From Tranquillimonas rosea (lineage in GTDB: Bacteria; Pseudomonadota; Alphaproteobacteria; Rhodobacterales; Rhodobacteraceae), in assembly GCF_900111315.1 (NCBI RefSeq), contig NZ_FOGU01000002.1:62001-126000 (forward strand): a stretch of 64,000 bases of DNA, written 5' to 3'. Below, one piece after another: positions 7,824 to 16,549 of this stretch. Numbering within the stretch: the first letter of the stretch is position 1; each line of letters begins with the position of its first letter. The position numbers and the translations under genes are program-made. The notes under the pieces are model-generated. The model was given only the letters and a program-made list of their open reading frames with translations. It searched no databases and was not told where the DNA came from.

Positions 7824-10628
7824 ATGGCATTCGGCAAGGGCCATCACCTGCATCTGGTCGACGGATCGGCCTTCATCTTCCGGGCGTATCACGCGCTGCC
7901 GCCGCTGACGCGGAAGTCAGACGGGCTGCCCGTGGGGGCGGTGTCGGGCTTCGTGAACATGGTCTGGAAGATGATCGAGGACAACAAGGGCCCCGATGCG
8001 CCCACCCATGCGGCGGTGGTGTTCGACAAGGGCAGCCACACGTTCCGCAACGATCTGTACGATCTCTACAAGGCCAACCGCGAGGAGATGCCAGAGGATC
8101 TGCGCCCGCAGATCCCGCTGACGCGGGAGGCGACGCGGGCCTTCAACCTCGCCTGTCTCGAGCAGGAGGGATTCGAGGCCGACGACATCATCGCCACGCT
8201 GGCGCGCCAGGCCCGCGAGGCCGGCGGGCGGGTGACGATCATCTCGTCCGACAAGGACCTGATGCAGCTGGTCGGCGGCGGCGTCGAGATGCTGGACGCG
8301 ATGAAGAACCTGCGCATCGATTCCGAGGGCGTCGAGCAGAAGTTCGGTGTCGGGCCGGACCGGGTCGTGGACGTGCAGGCGCTGGCCGGCGACTCGGTCG
8401 ACAACGTGCCGGGGGCGCCGGGCATCGGGATCAAGACCGCGGCGATGCTGATCAACGAGTACGGCTCGCTCGACGAGCTTCTGGAGCGCGCGGAGGAGAT
8501 CAAGCAGCCCAAGCGGCGGCAGACCCTGATCGAGCATGCCGAGCAGATCCGGCTGTCCAAGCAGCTCGTGCAGCTGGACGATCACATGCCACTCGACTAC
8601 GGACTCGACACGCTCGAGGTGAAGGACCCCGACCCAGAGGCCCTGCTGGAATTCCTGACGAAGATGGAGTTCCGCACCATCGTCCGCCGGGTGTCCGAAA
8701 CGCTGGGCGTCGAGGCGCCGACGATCGTTGAGACGTCCGACACGCCCGCCGCGCCGGACGAGCCCGAGATGCCGGAGTCCAAGCCCTTCGATCTCGAGGC
8801 CTACGAGGTGGTGCGCGACGCCGAGGCGTTGCAGGTCTGGATCGACCGCATCCGCGACCGCGGCTACGTGGCCGTCGATACCGAGACGACCGATCTGAAC
8901 GAAATGCGAGCGCTGCTGGTGGGCATCTCGCTGTCGGTCGAGGCCGGGCAGGCCTGTTATGTCCCGCTGATGCACCGCGACGAGAATGCCGGCGGCCTGT
9001 TCGACGGCGACTCGCTGGCCGGGGGGCAGATGGACCGCGACCTTGCCCTGTCGATGCTGCGCGAGGTGTTCGAGGACGACAGCATTCTCAAGATCGGCCA
9101 GAACATGAAGTACGACGCCAAGATCTTCGCCTCGGTCGGCATCGACATCGCGCCGATCGAGGACACGATGCTGATGTCCTATGCGATGCATGGCGGGCTG
9201 CACGGGCATGGCATGGACACGCTGGCCGAGCGCTACCTCGGTCACAAGCCGATGCCCATCAAGGAACTGATCGGTAGCGGCAAGAGCCAGATCACCTTCG
9301 ACAGGGTGCCGGTGGACAAGGCGGCCAAATACGCAGCCGAGGATGCCGACATCACCCTGCGCCTGTGGCAGACCTTCCGCCCCGGCCTGCACCGCGCCCG
9401 TGTCACCACCGTCTACGAGACGCTGGAACGCCCCCTCGTGCCCGTGCTAGCCGCGATGGAGCGCAACGGCGTCAAGGTCGACCGCGACACGCTGAGCCGC
9501 ATGTCCTCGGCCTTTGCGCAGAAGATGGCGGCGCTCGAGGCCGAGATTCACGAACTGGCGGGCGAAAGCTTCAATGTCGGCTCGCCCAAGCAGTTGGGTG
9601 AGATCCTGTTCGACCGGATGGGCTTTGAGGGCGGCAAGAAGGGCAAGACCGGTGCATGGTCGACCCCGGCCGACGTGCTGGAGGACCTGGCGACGACCCA
9701 CGACCTGCCCGCGCGGGTGCTGGACTGGCGTCAGCTGTCCAAGCTGAAATCGACCTACACCGACAGCCTGCAGGAGCACATCCACCCCGAAACGGGGCGC
9801 GTCCACACCTCGTACTCGATCGCGGGGGCGAACACCGGGCGGCTGGCCTCGACCGATCCGAACCTTCAGAACATTCCCGTCCGCACGGAAGAGGGGCGGC
9901 GGATCCGCGGCGCCTTCGTTCCCGAGGAGGGGAACGTCCTGGTCTCGCTCGACTACAGCCAGATCGAACTGCGCATCCTCGCGCATGTGGCCGGGATCGA
10001 CGCGCTCAAGGAGGCGTTCCGCGACGGGCTGGACATTCACGCCGCCACGGCCTCCGAGATGTTCGGCGTGCCGCTCGACGAGATGACGCCCGAGGTGCGG
10101 CGTCAGGCCAAGGCGATCAATTTCGGCGTGATCTACGGCATCTCGGGCTTCGGGCTGGCGCGCAACCTGCGGATTCCCCGCGGCGAGGCGCAGGGCTTCA
10201 TCGACCGCTACTTCGAGCGGTTTCCCGGCATCAAGGATTACATGGACGCCACGGTGAAGTTCGCGAAGGTCGAGGGCTTCGTGCAGACGCTGTTCGGGCG
10301 CAAGATCCACACGCCCGAGATCAACGCCAAGGGGCCGGGCGCGGGGTTCGCCCGCCGCGCCGCGATCAACGCGCCGATCCAGGGCACGGCGGCCGACGTC
10401 ATCCGCCGCGCGATGATCCGGATGCCCGACGCCATCGAGGGCATGCCGGCGAAGATGCTGCTGCAGGTCCACGACGAATTGCTGTTCGAGGTCCGGGCCG
10501 ACGCCGCCGACGCGCTGATCGAGCGGGCGCGCGAGGTGATGGAGGGCGCCTCGCTCCCCGCCGTCCACCTGTCGGTGCCGCTGATCGTCGAGGCCGGGCA
10601 GGGGCAGAACTGGGCCGACGCCCACTGA
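7824..10628 (+). CDS. polA: DNA polymerase I
   Basis: At 934 residues this is full-length Pol I, used in Okazaki fragment processing and repair. The 5' nuclease domain spans about 1-290 (HLVDGSAFIFRAYHALPPLT, EADDIIATLA, GDSVDNVPG). The 3'-5' exonuclease begins near 335 with the proofreading motif VAVDTETTDL around 349, so proofreading should be active. The polymerase domain has motif A DYSQIELR at 710, motif B RRQAKAINFGVIYG near 758, and motif C QVHDELLFE at 881. ATG 7824 precedes FGKGHHLHLVDGSAF, the expected start. It is convergent with recR. Confidence 0.98.
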   Translation: MAFGKGHHLHLVDGSAFIFRAYHALPPLTRKSDGLPVGAVSGFVNMVWKMIEDNKGPDAPTHAAVVFDKGSHTFRNDLYDLYKANREEMPEDLRPQIPLTREATRAFNLACLEQEGFEADDIIATLARQAREAGGRVTIISSDKDLMQLVGGGVEMLDAMKNLRIDSEGVEQKFGVGPDRVVDVQALAGDSVDNVPGAPGIGIKTAAMLINEYGSLDELLERAEEIKQPKRRQTLIEHAEQIRLSKQLVQLDDHMPLDYGLDTLEVKDPDPEALLEFLTKMEFRTIVRRVSETLGVEAPTIVETSDTPAAPDEPEMPESKPFDLEAYEVVRDAEALQVWIDRIRDRGYVAVDTETTDLNEMRALLVGISLSVEAGQACYVPLMHRDENAGGLFDGDSLAGGQMDRDLALSMLREVFEDDSILKIGQNMKYDAKIFASVGIDIAPIEDTMLMSYAMHGGLHGHGMDTLAERYLGHKPMPIKELIGSGKSQITFDRVPVDKAAKYAAEDADITLRLWQTFRPGLHRARVTTVYETLERPLVPVLAAMERNGVKVDRDTLSRMSSAFAQKMAALEAEIHELAGESFNVGSPKQLGEILFDRMGFEGGKKGKTGAWSTPADVLEDLATTHDLPARVLDWRQLSKLKSTYTDSLQEHIHPETGRVHTSYSIAGANTGRLASTDPNLQNIPVRTEEGRRIRGAFVPEEGNVLVSLDYSQIELRILAHVAGIDALKEAFRDGLDIHAATASEMFGVPLDEMTPEVRRQAKAINFGVIYGISGFGLARNLRIPRGEAQGFIDRYFERFPGIKDYMDATVKFAKVEGFVQTLFGRKIHTPEINAKGPGAGFARRAAINAPIQGTAADVIRRAMIRMPDAIEGMPAKMLLQVHDELLFEVRADAADALIERAREVMEGASLPAVHLSVPLIVEAGQGQNWADAH

Positions 10629-10664
10629 AGCGCGCCGGGGACGGGCCACCGCGGCCCGCCCCGA

Positions 10665-11258
10665 TCAGAAGCTTTTCCGGGCGTTCAGCGCGGCCGTGAT
10701 CGTGCCGTCGTCGAGATAGTCCAGCTCGCCCCCCACCGGCACACCCTGGGCCAGCGTGGTGAGCCGCACGTCGCGACCGTCGACCTCGTCGGCGATGACA
10801 TGGGCCGTCGTCTGGCCGTCGATGGTGGCGCCCAGGGCCAGGATGATCTCGCTGATGCCCTCGCGGTCGATCCGTTCGGCGATCTGGGGGATGCGGAGAT
10901 CCTCGGGCCCGACCTGGTCCAGCGCCGAGAGCGTGCCGCCGAGCACGTGATACCGGCCCTTGAAGATCTTCGAGCGCTCCATCGCCCACAGGTCCGCCAC
11001 GTCCTCGACCACGCAGAGCTCACCCGTGGCGCGGCGGTCGTCGGTACAGATCGCGCAGATCTCTTCGGTGCCGATATTGCCGCAATTGACGCATTCGCGG
11101 GCGGTCGCGCCGACCTTGGCCATCGCATCGGCAAGCGGCGTCAGCAACTGCCCGCGCTTCTTGATCAGATGCAGAACGGCGCGCCGGGCCGACCTGGGAC
11201 CCAGGCCGGGGAGACGCGCCATCAGCTCGATCAGGGATTCGATGTCGCTGTCGGCCAC
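10665..11258 (-). CDS. recR: recombination mediator protein RecR
   Basis: The product is 197 residues, standard for RecR, which works with RecO and RecF to load RecA on gapped DNA. It has an N-terminal helix-hairpin-helix region ([19 protein letters not shown]), a four-cysteine zinc motif ([16 protein letters not shown]), and a Toprim domain with [14 protein letters not shown] and a [15 protein letters not shown] loop. It starts with GTG at 11258, 4 bases after the ybaB stop, so it is translated from the ybaB message. This ybaB-recR pairing next to dnaX is conserved in bacteria. Confidence 0.97.
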   Translation of the reverse strand: MADSDIESLIELMARLPGLGPRSARRAVLHLIKKRGQLLTPLADAMAKVGATARECVNCGNIGTEEICAICTDDRRATGELCVVEDVADLWAMERSKIFKGRYHVLGGTLSALDQVGPEDLRIPQIAERIDREGISEIILALGATIDGQTTAHVIADEVDGRDVRLTTLAQGVPVGGELDYLDDGTITAALNARKSF

Positions 11259-11262
11259 CTTC

Positions 11263-11607
11263 TTAGAACGGCAGCTTCATGCCCGGCGGCAGGCCCAGGC
11301 CCTCTGTCAGTTTCGACATCTCTTCCTGGTGCTTCTCCTGGGCGCGAGTCTGCGCGTCCTTGATCGCGGCCAGGATGAGATCCTCGACGACTTCCTTGTC
11401 GTCGCCGTTGAAGATCGACGGGTCGATGTCCAGCCCGGTCAGCTCGCCCTTGGCGGTCGCGGTTGCCTTGACCAGCCCCGCGCCGGATTCGCCGGTGACG
11501 GTCATCTGGTCGAGCTGCTCCTGCAGCTCGGTCATCTTGCCCTGCATCTCCTGCGCGGCCTTCATCATCTTCGACATGTCGCCGAAGCCGCCCATACCCT
11601 TGAACAT
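11263..11607 (-). CDS. YbaB/EbfC family nucleoid-associated protein
   Basis: This is a 114-residue DNA-binding protein of the YbaB family, which binds as a dimer and compacts the nucleoid. Features are [19 protein letters not shown] at the N-terminus, a long helical segment, the central beta sheet ([17 protein letters not shown]) and a C-terminal helix ending in [13 protein letters not shown] 11607 gives the canonical start; an in-frame ATG at 11652 would add 15 unrelated residues. It lies downstream of dnaX and just before recR, as in most bacteria, though the holin-like gene on the opposite strand sits between it and dnaX. Confidence 0.95.
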   Translation of the reverse strand: MFKGMGGFGDMSKMMKAAQEMQGKMTELQEQLDQMTVTGESGAGLVKATATAKGELTGLDIDPSIFNGDDKEVVEDLILAAIKDAQTRAQEKHQEEMSKLTEGLGLPPGMKLPF

Positions 11608-11843
11608 CCGATGCTCCTGCTTTTCGCCCTTTGAACGCAGATACGTGGCCACCCCGCCCGGTGCAAGAATTCGGCGTTTTTCCTTCGGCCGAATCTACCT
11701 CTGCGATATGGTTGTCCTGCGTAATTCGCCTTCAGATTAAACCTAAAGACCTTTCATGACCAATGCGATCACGCCGTGGCGCCGATCTTGTGTCCGCCGG
11801 CGGGACCGGGTGCGTGACCGGGTCCGACGCGGGAGGGACGGTG

Positions 11844-12170
11844 ATGGAGATGACGGCGCAGGAATGGCTGGTTCTACTGGCGCTGGGGGGCGGTTGCGGC
11901 CTCACGGGGCAGGTCGCGCGCATGGTGATCGGCCTGAAGAAGCTCTGGAGCGACTCCGCCGACATGCAGGAGGCCGAGCGCAAGCTCAGCCCGGCGCGGC
12001 TGATGCTCAGTCTCGTCATCGGCGCGGCCGCCGGTGCGCTGGCCGCCGTGGTGACGGTAAGTGCCGCCGGCAAGGTGAACCGCGAAGAGATCCTCGGGCT
12101 GATCGCGGCGGGCTATGCGGGGGCCGATTTCATCGAGGGCGCGATCAAGAAGCGGCTGCCGGCGGGCTGA
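11844..12170 (+). CDS. small holin-like membrane protein
   Basis: This 108-residue protein has two predicted membrane spans, about residues 7-27 (WLVLLALGGGCGLTGQVARM) and 55-76 (LMLSLVIGAAAGALAAVVTV). A charged loop follows the first span, and the C-terminus is NREEILGLIAAGYAGADFIEGAIKKRL. The GYAGxDFIEG end is one I associate with phage-type holins, but I could not confirm the family. GGGAGG lies about 7 bases before ATG 11844. It is the only plus-strand gene between ybaB and dnaX, and its stop is 2 bases from the dnaX stop. No phage genes surround it, so a host role in membrane permeability or stress is as likely as a prophage remnant. Confidence 0.6.
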   Translation: MEMTAQEWLVLLALGGGCGLTGQVARMVIGLKKLWSDSADMQEAERKLSPARLMLSLVIGAAAGALAAVVTVSAAGKVNREEILGLIAAGYAGADFIEGAIKKRLPAG

Positions 12171-12172
12171 GA

Positions 12173-13921
12173 TCAGTCCTCCTCGAACGGGTCCCATTCG
12201 TCGGGCACCTCGGGCAGGGCCTCGGCCTCGGCTTCGGCGGCGATGGCCTCGGGCGTGCGGATCTCGACGATCTTGGCGTCGGGAAAGGCGGCGAAGGCGG
12301 CCTGCACCAGCGGGTGCGCCTTGGCGCGGCCTTCGAGTTCCAGCTTCTCGGCATCCCGCTCTTCGGCGATGGTCGCGCCGCCGCCCTCCGAGACGACCGA
12401 AACGGCCCAGCGGGCGCCGGTCCAGTTCTGCAGGCGGTCGGACAGCCGCGCGGCCAGATCGCGGGGGGCGTCGTCCGTCGGCTGGAACTCGATCCGGCCG
12501 GGCGTGTAGGCGGCGAGGCGCAGGCAGGTCTCGATCTCGACCAGCAGCTTCACGTCGCGGTTGTTGCGGATCAGCTCGATCACGCTGTCGAAGCTGGCAT
12601 AGCGGGCCAGCGCGTGCTCGGGGTCATCGGCGATGGCCGTGGCCTGCGCCGCTCCGCCCGAGCCGTAGGAGGCGCGGGCTGTGCCGCCCCGCGCGCTACC
12701 GCCCCCGCCGTTCTGGGGCGCGGGTGTCGCGCCGCCTCCGCCGCCGGGGGGCGTGGGGGCCGGAGCTTCCTGCGCCTTGCGGACCAGTTCCTCGGGGCTG
12801 GGAAGGTCGGCGACATGGGTGAGGCGGATGATCGCCATCTCGGCCGCCATCATCCCGTTCGGCGCGGCGGCGACCTCTTCCAGCGCCTTCAGCAGCATCT
12901 GCCACATCCGCGTCAGCACTCGCATCGGCAGCTTCTCGGCCATGGCCAGCCCGCGGCTGCGCTCGTCGGGGCCAATGGTGGGATCCTCGGCCGTCTCGGG
13001 CGTGATCTTCACAAGGCTGACCCAGTGGGTGATCTCGGCCAGGTCGCGCAGCACCGCCATCGGGTCGGCGCCGTCGGCATATTGCGCCGACAACTCGCCG
13101 AGCGCGCCGGCGGGGTCGCCCCCCATGATCATGTCGAACAGGTCCATCACCCGGCCGCGGTCGGCGAGGCCCAACATGGCGCGGACCTGTTCCGCCGTCG
13201 TCTCGCCCGCGCCGTGGCTGATCGCCTGGTCCAGAAGCGAGGTCGCATCCCGGGCCGACCCCTCGGCCGCCCGCGTGATCAGCGCCAGCGCGTCGTCCGC
13301 GATCTGCGCGGTCTCGGAGTCGGCGATCCGGCGCAGCAGCGTCAGCATCACCTCGGGCTCGATCCGGCGCAGGTCGAACCGCTGGCAGCGGGACAGCACG
13401 GTGACCGGAACCTTCCTGATCTCGGTCGTGGCGAAGATGAACTTTACGTGCTCGGGCGGTTCCTCCAGCGTCTTGAGCAGCGCGTTGAACGCGCTGGTCG
13501 AGAGCATGTGGACCTCGTCGATGATGTAGATCTTGTAGCGTGCCGAGGCCGCCCGGTAGTGTACGCTGTCGATGATCTCGCGGATGTCGTTGACCGACGT
13601 GTTCGAGGCCGCGTCCATCTCGTAGACGTCGACGTGCCGCCCCTCGGAGATGGCGGTGCAATGTTCGCACCGGCCGCAGGGGGTGGTTGTCGGGCCGCCC
13701 TCTCCGTCGGCGCCGACGCAGTTCATGCCCTTGGCGATGATCCGCGCCGTAGTGGTCTTACCGGTGCCGCGGATGCCCGTCATGATGAAGGCCTGCGCGA
13801 TCCTGTCGGATTCGAAGGCGTTCTTCAGGGTGCGGACCATCGCGTCCTGCCCGACGAGATCGGCGAACGTCTCGGGCCGGTACTTGCGGGCGAGAACCTG
13901 GTAGGCGTGGGTATCGGACAT
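12173..13921 (-). CDS. dnaX: DNA polymerase III subunit gamma/tau
   Basis: The 582-residue clamp-loader ATPase has Walker A GIRGTGKT at residues 49-56, a zinc motif of C68, C82, C85 and C88, Walker B with IYIIDEVHML, and the arginine-finger motif LSRCQRFDL. A glycine- and proline-rich linker at about 395-425 leads to the C-terminal tau region, which binds the polymerase alpha subunit and DnaB in characterised systems. I chose ATG 13921; an in-frame GTG at 13927 is possible. The SRP RNA gene lies 100 bases upstream on the same strand, a known alphaproteobacterial neighbourhood. Confidence 0.97.
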   Translation of the reverse strand: MSDTHAYQVLARKYRPETFADLVGQDAMVRTLKNAFESDRIAQAFIMTGIRGTGKTTTARIIAKGMNCVGADGEGGPTTTPCGRCEHCTAISEGRHVDVYEMDAASNTSVNDIREIIDSVHYRAASARYKIYIIDEVHMLSTSAFNALLKTLEEPPEHVKFIFATTEIRKVPVTVLSRCQRFDLRRIEPEVMLTLLRRIADSETAQIADDALALITRAAEGSARDATSLLDQAISHGAGETTAEQVRAMLGLADRGRVMDLFDMIMGGDPAGALGELSAQYADGADPMAVLRDLAEITHWVSLVKITPETAEDPTIGPDERSRGLAMAEKLPMRVLTRMWQMLLKALEEVAAAPNGMMAAEMAIIRLTHVADLPSPEELVRKAQEAPAPTPPGGGGGATPAPQNGGGGSARGGTARASYGSGGAAQATAIADDPEHALARYASFDSVIELIRNNRDVKLLVEIETCLRLAAYTPGRIEFQPTDDAPRDLAARLSDRLQNWTGARWAVSVVSEGGGATIAEERDAEKLELEGRAKAHPLVQAAFAAFPDAKIVEIRTPEAIAAEAEAEALPEVPDEWDPFEED

Positions 13922-14020
13922 GCGCACCTGAAGGAGTCGGGATCGGTCCGCAGCCTATGCCGGAGGCGCGTCGAGGTCCACCGCGCGGGGCGGTTCCAAC
14001 GGGCGATGCGGGGGAAAAGG

Positions 14021-14116
14021 TGAGAGGTTGGAAAACGACCCAAGCGGGGCTCGTTACGGCTGCTTCCTTCCGGACCTGACCGGGTTGGCGAGGCGCTTGC
14101 CCGCACCAACCTCTCA
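14021..14116 (-). ncRNA. ffs: signal recognition particle RNA (4.5S type)
   Basis: The minus strand folds into a long hairpin. Its ends TGAGAGGTTGG (14116-14106) and CCAACCTCTCA (14031-14021) are perfectly complementary. The centre carries GGTCAGGTCCGGAAGGAAGC with AGCC following, the invariant domain IV tetraloop and asymmetric loop bound by Ffh and FtsY. The length of about 96 nt is normal for bacterial small SRP RNA. It lies in the 337-base gap between dnaX and the FMN reductase gene, and the rest of that gap shows only a possible leader for the reductase. Confidence 0.95.
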
Positions 14117-14258
14117 AGGGGGTATCTAGGCCGCGCGTCCCGGATTCGCAACCCCGTGCCGCAGGCGTGCGCACAGCCGCCGTGCACCGCGGCAGGTTGC
14201 CCCTGCGGCACATCGGCGTATCTCGCGGGTCGTTCCAGCGTATCGCGAAGGAGATTCC

Positions 14259-14804
14259 ATGCCTGATGTCGCCGTTCTCGTCGGATCGCTCCGGTCCGGA
14301 TCGGTCAACCGCCAGCTTGCCGACAATGTCGCCCGGATCGCGGGGGACCGCCTGACGCTCCGCCAGGTGCCGCTCGGCGATCTTCCGATGTACGACCACG
14401 ACCTGTGGGACGACACGCCCGAGGCGGTGACCGCGTTCAAGGAGCAGGTCGGCGGCGCCGATGCCATCCTGCTCGTGACGCCCGAATACAACCGCTACTT
14501 TCCGCCGGTGATCAAGAACGCGATCGACTGGGGATCGAAGCCGATGGGCGCGAACGTCTGGACCGGCAAGCCCGCCGCCGCGATCGGCGCGACGCCGGGC
14601 CAACTGGGGGCGATGTCCGCCGTGCTGTCGGCGACGCAGCTACTGACCATCGTGGGCTGCGCCGTGATGGCCCAGCCGTCGGTGTTCTTCAATCACCGCG
14701 ACGACATGCATGATTCCGACGGCGTCCTCACGGACGAGAGCGCCCGCGAGTTCCTGTCCGGATGGGTCGACTCGTTCGCGGCGTGGATCGAGCGGATGTC
14801 CTAG
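14259..14804 (+). CDS. NADPH-dependent FMN reductase family protein
   Basis: The 181-residue flavoprotein begins MPDVAVLVGSLRSGSVNRQL, the FMN phosphate-binding loop. It also carries LLVTPEYNRYFPPVIKNAIDW, the active-site signature of the ChrR/YieF/azoreductase-like family. Members reduce quinones, chromate or azo compounds with NAD(P)H in the cytosol; the real substrate here is unknown. GAAGGAG precedes the ATG. Its stop shares the tetranucleotide CTAG with the stop of the convergent ABC permease. Confidence 0.93.
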   Translation: MPDVAVLVGSLRSGSVNRQLADNVARIAGDRLTLRQVPLGDLPMYDHDLWDDTPEAVTAFKEQVGGADAILLVTPEYNRYFPPVIKNAIDWGSKPMGANVWTGKPAAAIGATPGQLGAMSAVLSATQLLTIVGCAVMAQPSVFFNHRDDMHDSDGVLTDESAREFLSGWVDSFAAWIERMS

Positions 14805-15637
14805 GTCGGCGACCGTTCGGCCCAGCCTGCGAAGGTCTTCTCCAGCGCGACGACGATGTAGTAGAGAACGATCCCGAGGAAGGCGAGCGCGATCAGCACG
14901 GCGAACATCAGCGGGTAATCCGAGTTCGTCTTGCCCGAATCGAACAGCGCACCCAGCCCGCGGCCGTGCGGGCTGACGATCTCCATCAGGTTGGTGCCGA
15001 TGAAGGCGAGCGTCACGGCGACCTTCAGCGCGCCGAAGAACTCGGGCAGGGTCTTGGGCAGGGCGATCTTCCAGAAGATCGTCGCCTGGCTCGCGCCCAG
15101 CGACCGCAGGATGTCGCGGTATTCCGGCTCGAGCGTCGAAAGGCCGATCGAGACCGAGACCGCGATCGGGAAGAACGAGATCATGAAAGCGATCAGGACC
15201 GTGTTGAAGTCGTGCGCGCCCACGAACAGCAGCGCGACGATCGGCACCACGGTCGCCTTCGGCACCGCGTTGAATCCGACGAGCAGCGGATAGAGCGCGT
15301 CGCGCATCGTGCGGGAAAAGCCCATGATCATCCCGACCGCGACGCCAAACACCACGGCCACGGCAAGCCCCACCACGGTGCGCCACAGCGTCTGCCATCC
15401 CATCACCAGGAACAGATCCCAGTAGCTGGCATACGCGGGCGGCAGGTCCGAGGGCGAGGCCATGACGTAGTCGGGCCAGCCATTCGCCCACACCAGAAGT
15501 TCCCACAGGATCAGGAACACGATGACGGCCGCGATCGGCGCCACGACCGACCGACTCAGCAGGGTGTCCTTCACGCGGCCGGCGCCCAGGCCGAGGGCCT
15601 GCCGCGGACGCGTGACGGGAGATGGGATATCGGCCAT
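14801..15637 (-). CDS. ABC transporter permease (NitT/TauT/SsuC type)
   Basis: The 278-residue inner-membrane permease has about six membrane segments, beginning SVVAPIAAVIVFLILWELLVW. The BPD permease EAA loop is seen in ILRSLGASQATIFWKIALPKTLP. It forms the channel of an importer with the ATPase (15648-16487) and binding protein (16550-17557), all minus strand and tightly packed. Families with this build carry taurine, alkanesulfonates, nitrate, thiamine precursors or similar small molecules. The sequence alone does not choose among them. Confidence 0.92.
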   Translation of the reverse strand: MADIPSPVTRPRQALGLGAGRVKDTLLSRSVVAPIAAVIVFLILWELLVWANGWPDYVMASPSDLPPAYASYWDLFLVMGWQTLWRTVVGLAVAVVFGVAVGMIMGFSRTMRDALYPLLVGFNAVPKATVVPIVALLFVGAHDFNTVLIAFMISFFPIAVSVSIGLSTLEPEYRDILRSLGASQATIFWKIALPKTLPEFFGALKVAVTLAFIGTNLMEIVSPHGRGLGALFDSGKTNSDYPLMFAVLIALAFLGIVLYYIVVALEKTFAGWAERSPT

Positions 15638-15647
15638 GACGCGGTCC

Positions 15648-16487
15648 TCAGGTCAGTGCCTGCGCCGCCGAACCCGGCGGCGGGGCCGGCTGCGACGCGG
15701 TGTCGGTGGGCTCGGCGCGGCCCTGCGCGATCTCGATCTGGTGCCGCAGGATGTTCAGCCGCTCGGCCGCCTCGGCGGTGTAGAGCTCGTCGAGCGTGCG
15801 CAGCCCGGTGTCGGGGACCGGCAGCTTGTACTGCGCGGTGGCGGGGCGGCCCGACAGCACCACGACCTCGTCGGCGAGGAAGATCGACTCGCGCAGGTCA
15901 TGGGTGATGAGCACGCTGGTGAACGTCTCTTCAGCGCGGAGCTGGTGCATCGTCTGCCAAAGGTCCTCGCGGGTGAAGGCGTCGAGCGCGCCGAAGGGCT
16001 CGTCGAGGATCAGCACCTCGGGCTTGTGCACCAGCGCGCGGCACAGCGACGCGCGCTGCCGCATCCCGCCCGACAGCTCCGAGGGCCGCTTGTCCTCGAA
16101 CCCGTCGAGGCCGACGAGAGATAGCAGGCGGCGGGCCCGCTCTTCCTTTTCGCGACGCTTGAGCTTGGTCGGCACGATTTCGAGCGGCAGGATCACGTTG
16201 TCGAGGATGGTGCGCCATTCCAGCAGCACGGGGTTCTGGAACGCCATTCCGACGGTCGAGCGGGGCGATGTCACGCGCTCGCCGTGCAGGCGCACCTCTC
16301 CCTCGTCGGGGATCATCAGGCCGGCGATCAGGCGCGTCAGAGTCGACTTGCCGCATCCAGAGGGGCCCACGACCGCCGTGAACCCGCCTTCGGGCACCGC
16401 GATCGACAGGCCGTCCAGGACGGGCAGGGGGCCGCTTTCGGTGCGGTAGGCGTGCGTGACGCCGCGGATGTCGATGAGATGGGACAT
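15648..16487 (-). CDS. ABC transporter ATP-binding protein (SsuB/TauB type)
   Basis: This 279-residue ATPase has Walker A GPSGCGKST near residues 41-49, a Q-loop in MAFQNPVLLEW, signature LSGGMRQRASL, Walker B VLILDEPFGALD, and switch H in LITHDLRES. A 50-residue tail rich in proline and alanine follows the catalytic core. The N-terminus MSHLIDIRGVTHAY is normal. It is 10 bases upstream of the permease and 62 bases downstream of the binding-protein gene. A GC-rich inverted repeat in that 62-base gap may cap the highly expressed binding-protein message. Confidence 0.93.
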   Translation of the reverse strand: MSHLIDIRGVTHAYRTESGPLPVLDGLSIAVPEGGFTAVVGPSGCGKSTLTRLIAGLMIPDEGEVRLHGERVTSPRSTVGMAFQNPVLLEWRTILDNVILPLEIVPTKLKRREKEERARRLLSLVGLDGFEDKRPSELSGGMRQRASLCRALVHKPEVLILDEPFGALDAFTREDLWQTMHQLRAEETFTSVLITHDLRESIFLADEVVVLSGRPATAQYKLPVPDTGLRTLDELYTAEAAERLNILRHQIEIAQGRAEPTDTASQPAPPPGSAAQALT

Positions 16488-16549
16488 GGGGGCCTTCGAT
16501 GGGCGCGGGCCGGCGCGGAGAGACCGCCCGCCCGCGCTGGAGGGTCCGA

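Noticed and set aside
11669-11694. Inverted repeat ATTCGGC...GCCGAAT upstream of ybaB
   Set aside because: Only 7-base arms with a 12-base loop and no T run in a useful position; could be chance.
11844-12170. Prophage remnant around the holin-like gene
   Set aside because: No integrase, capsid, tail, lysin or attachment repeat lies nearby, and flanking genes are core replication genes in conserved order.
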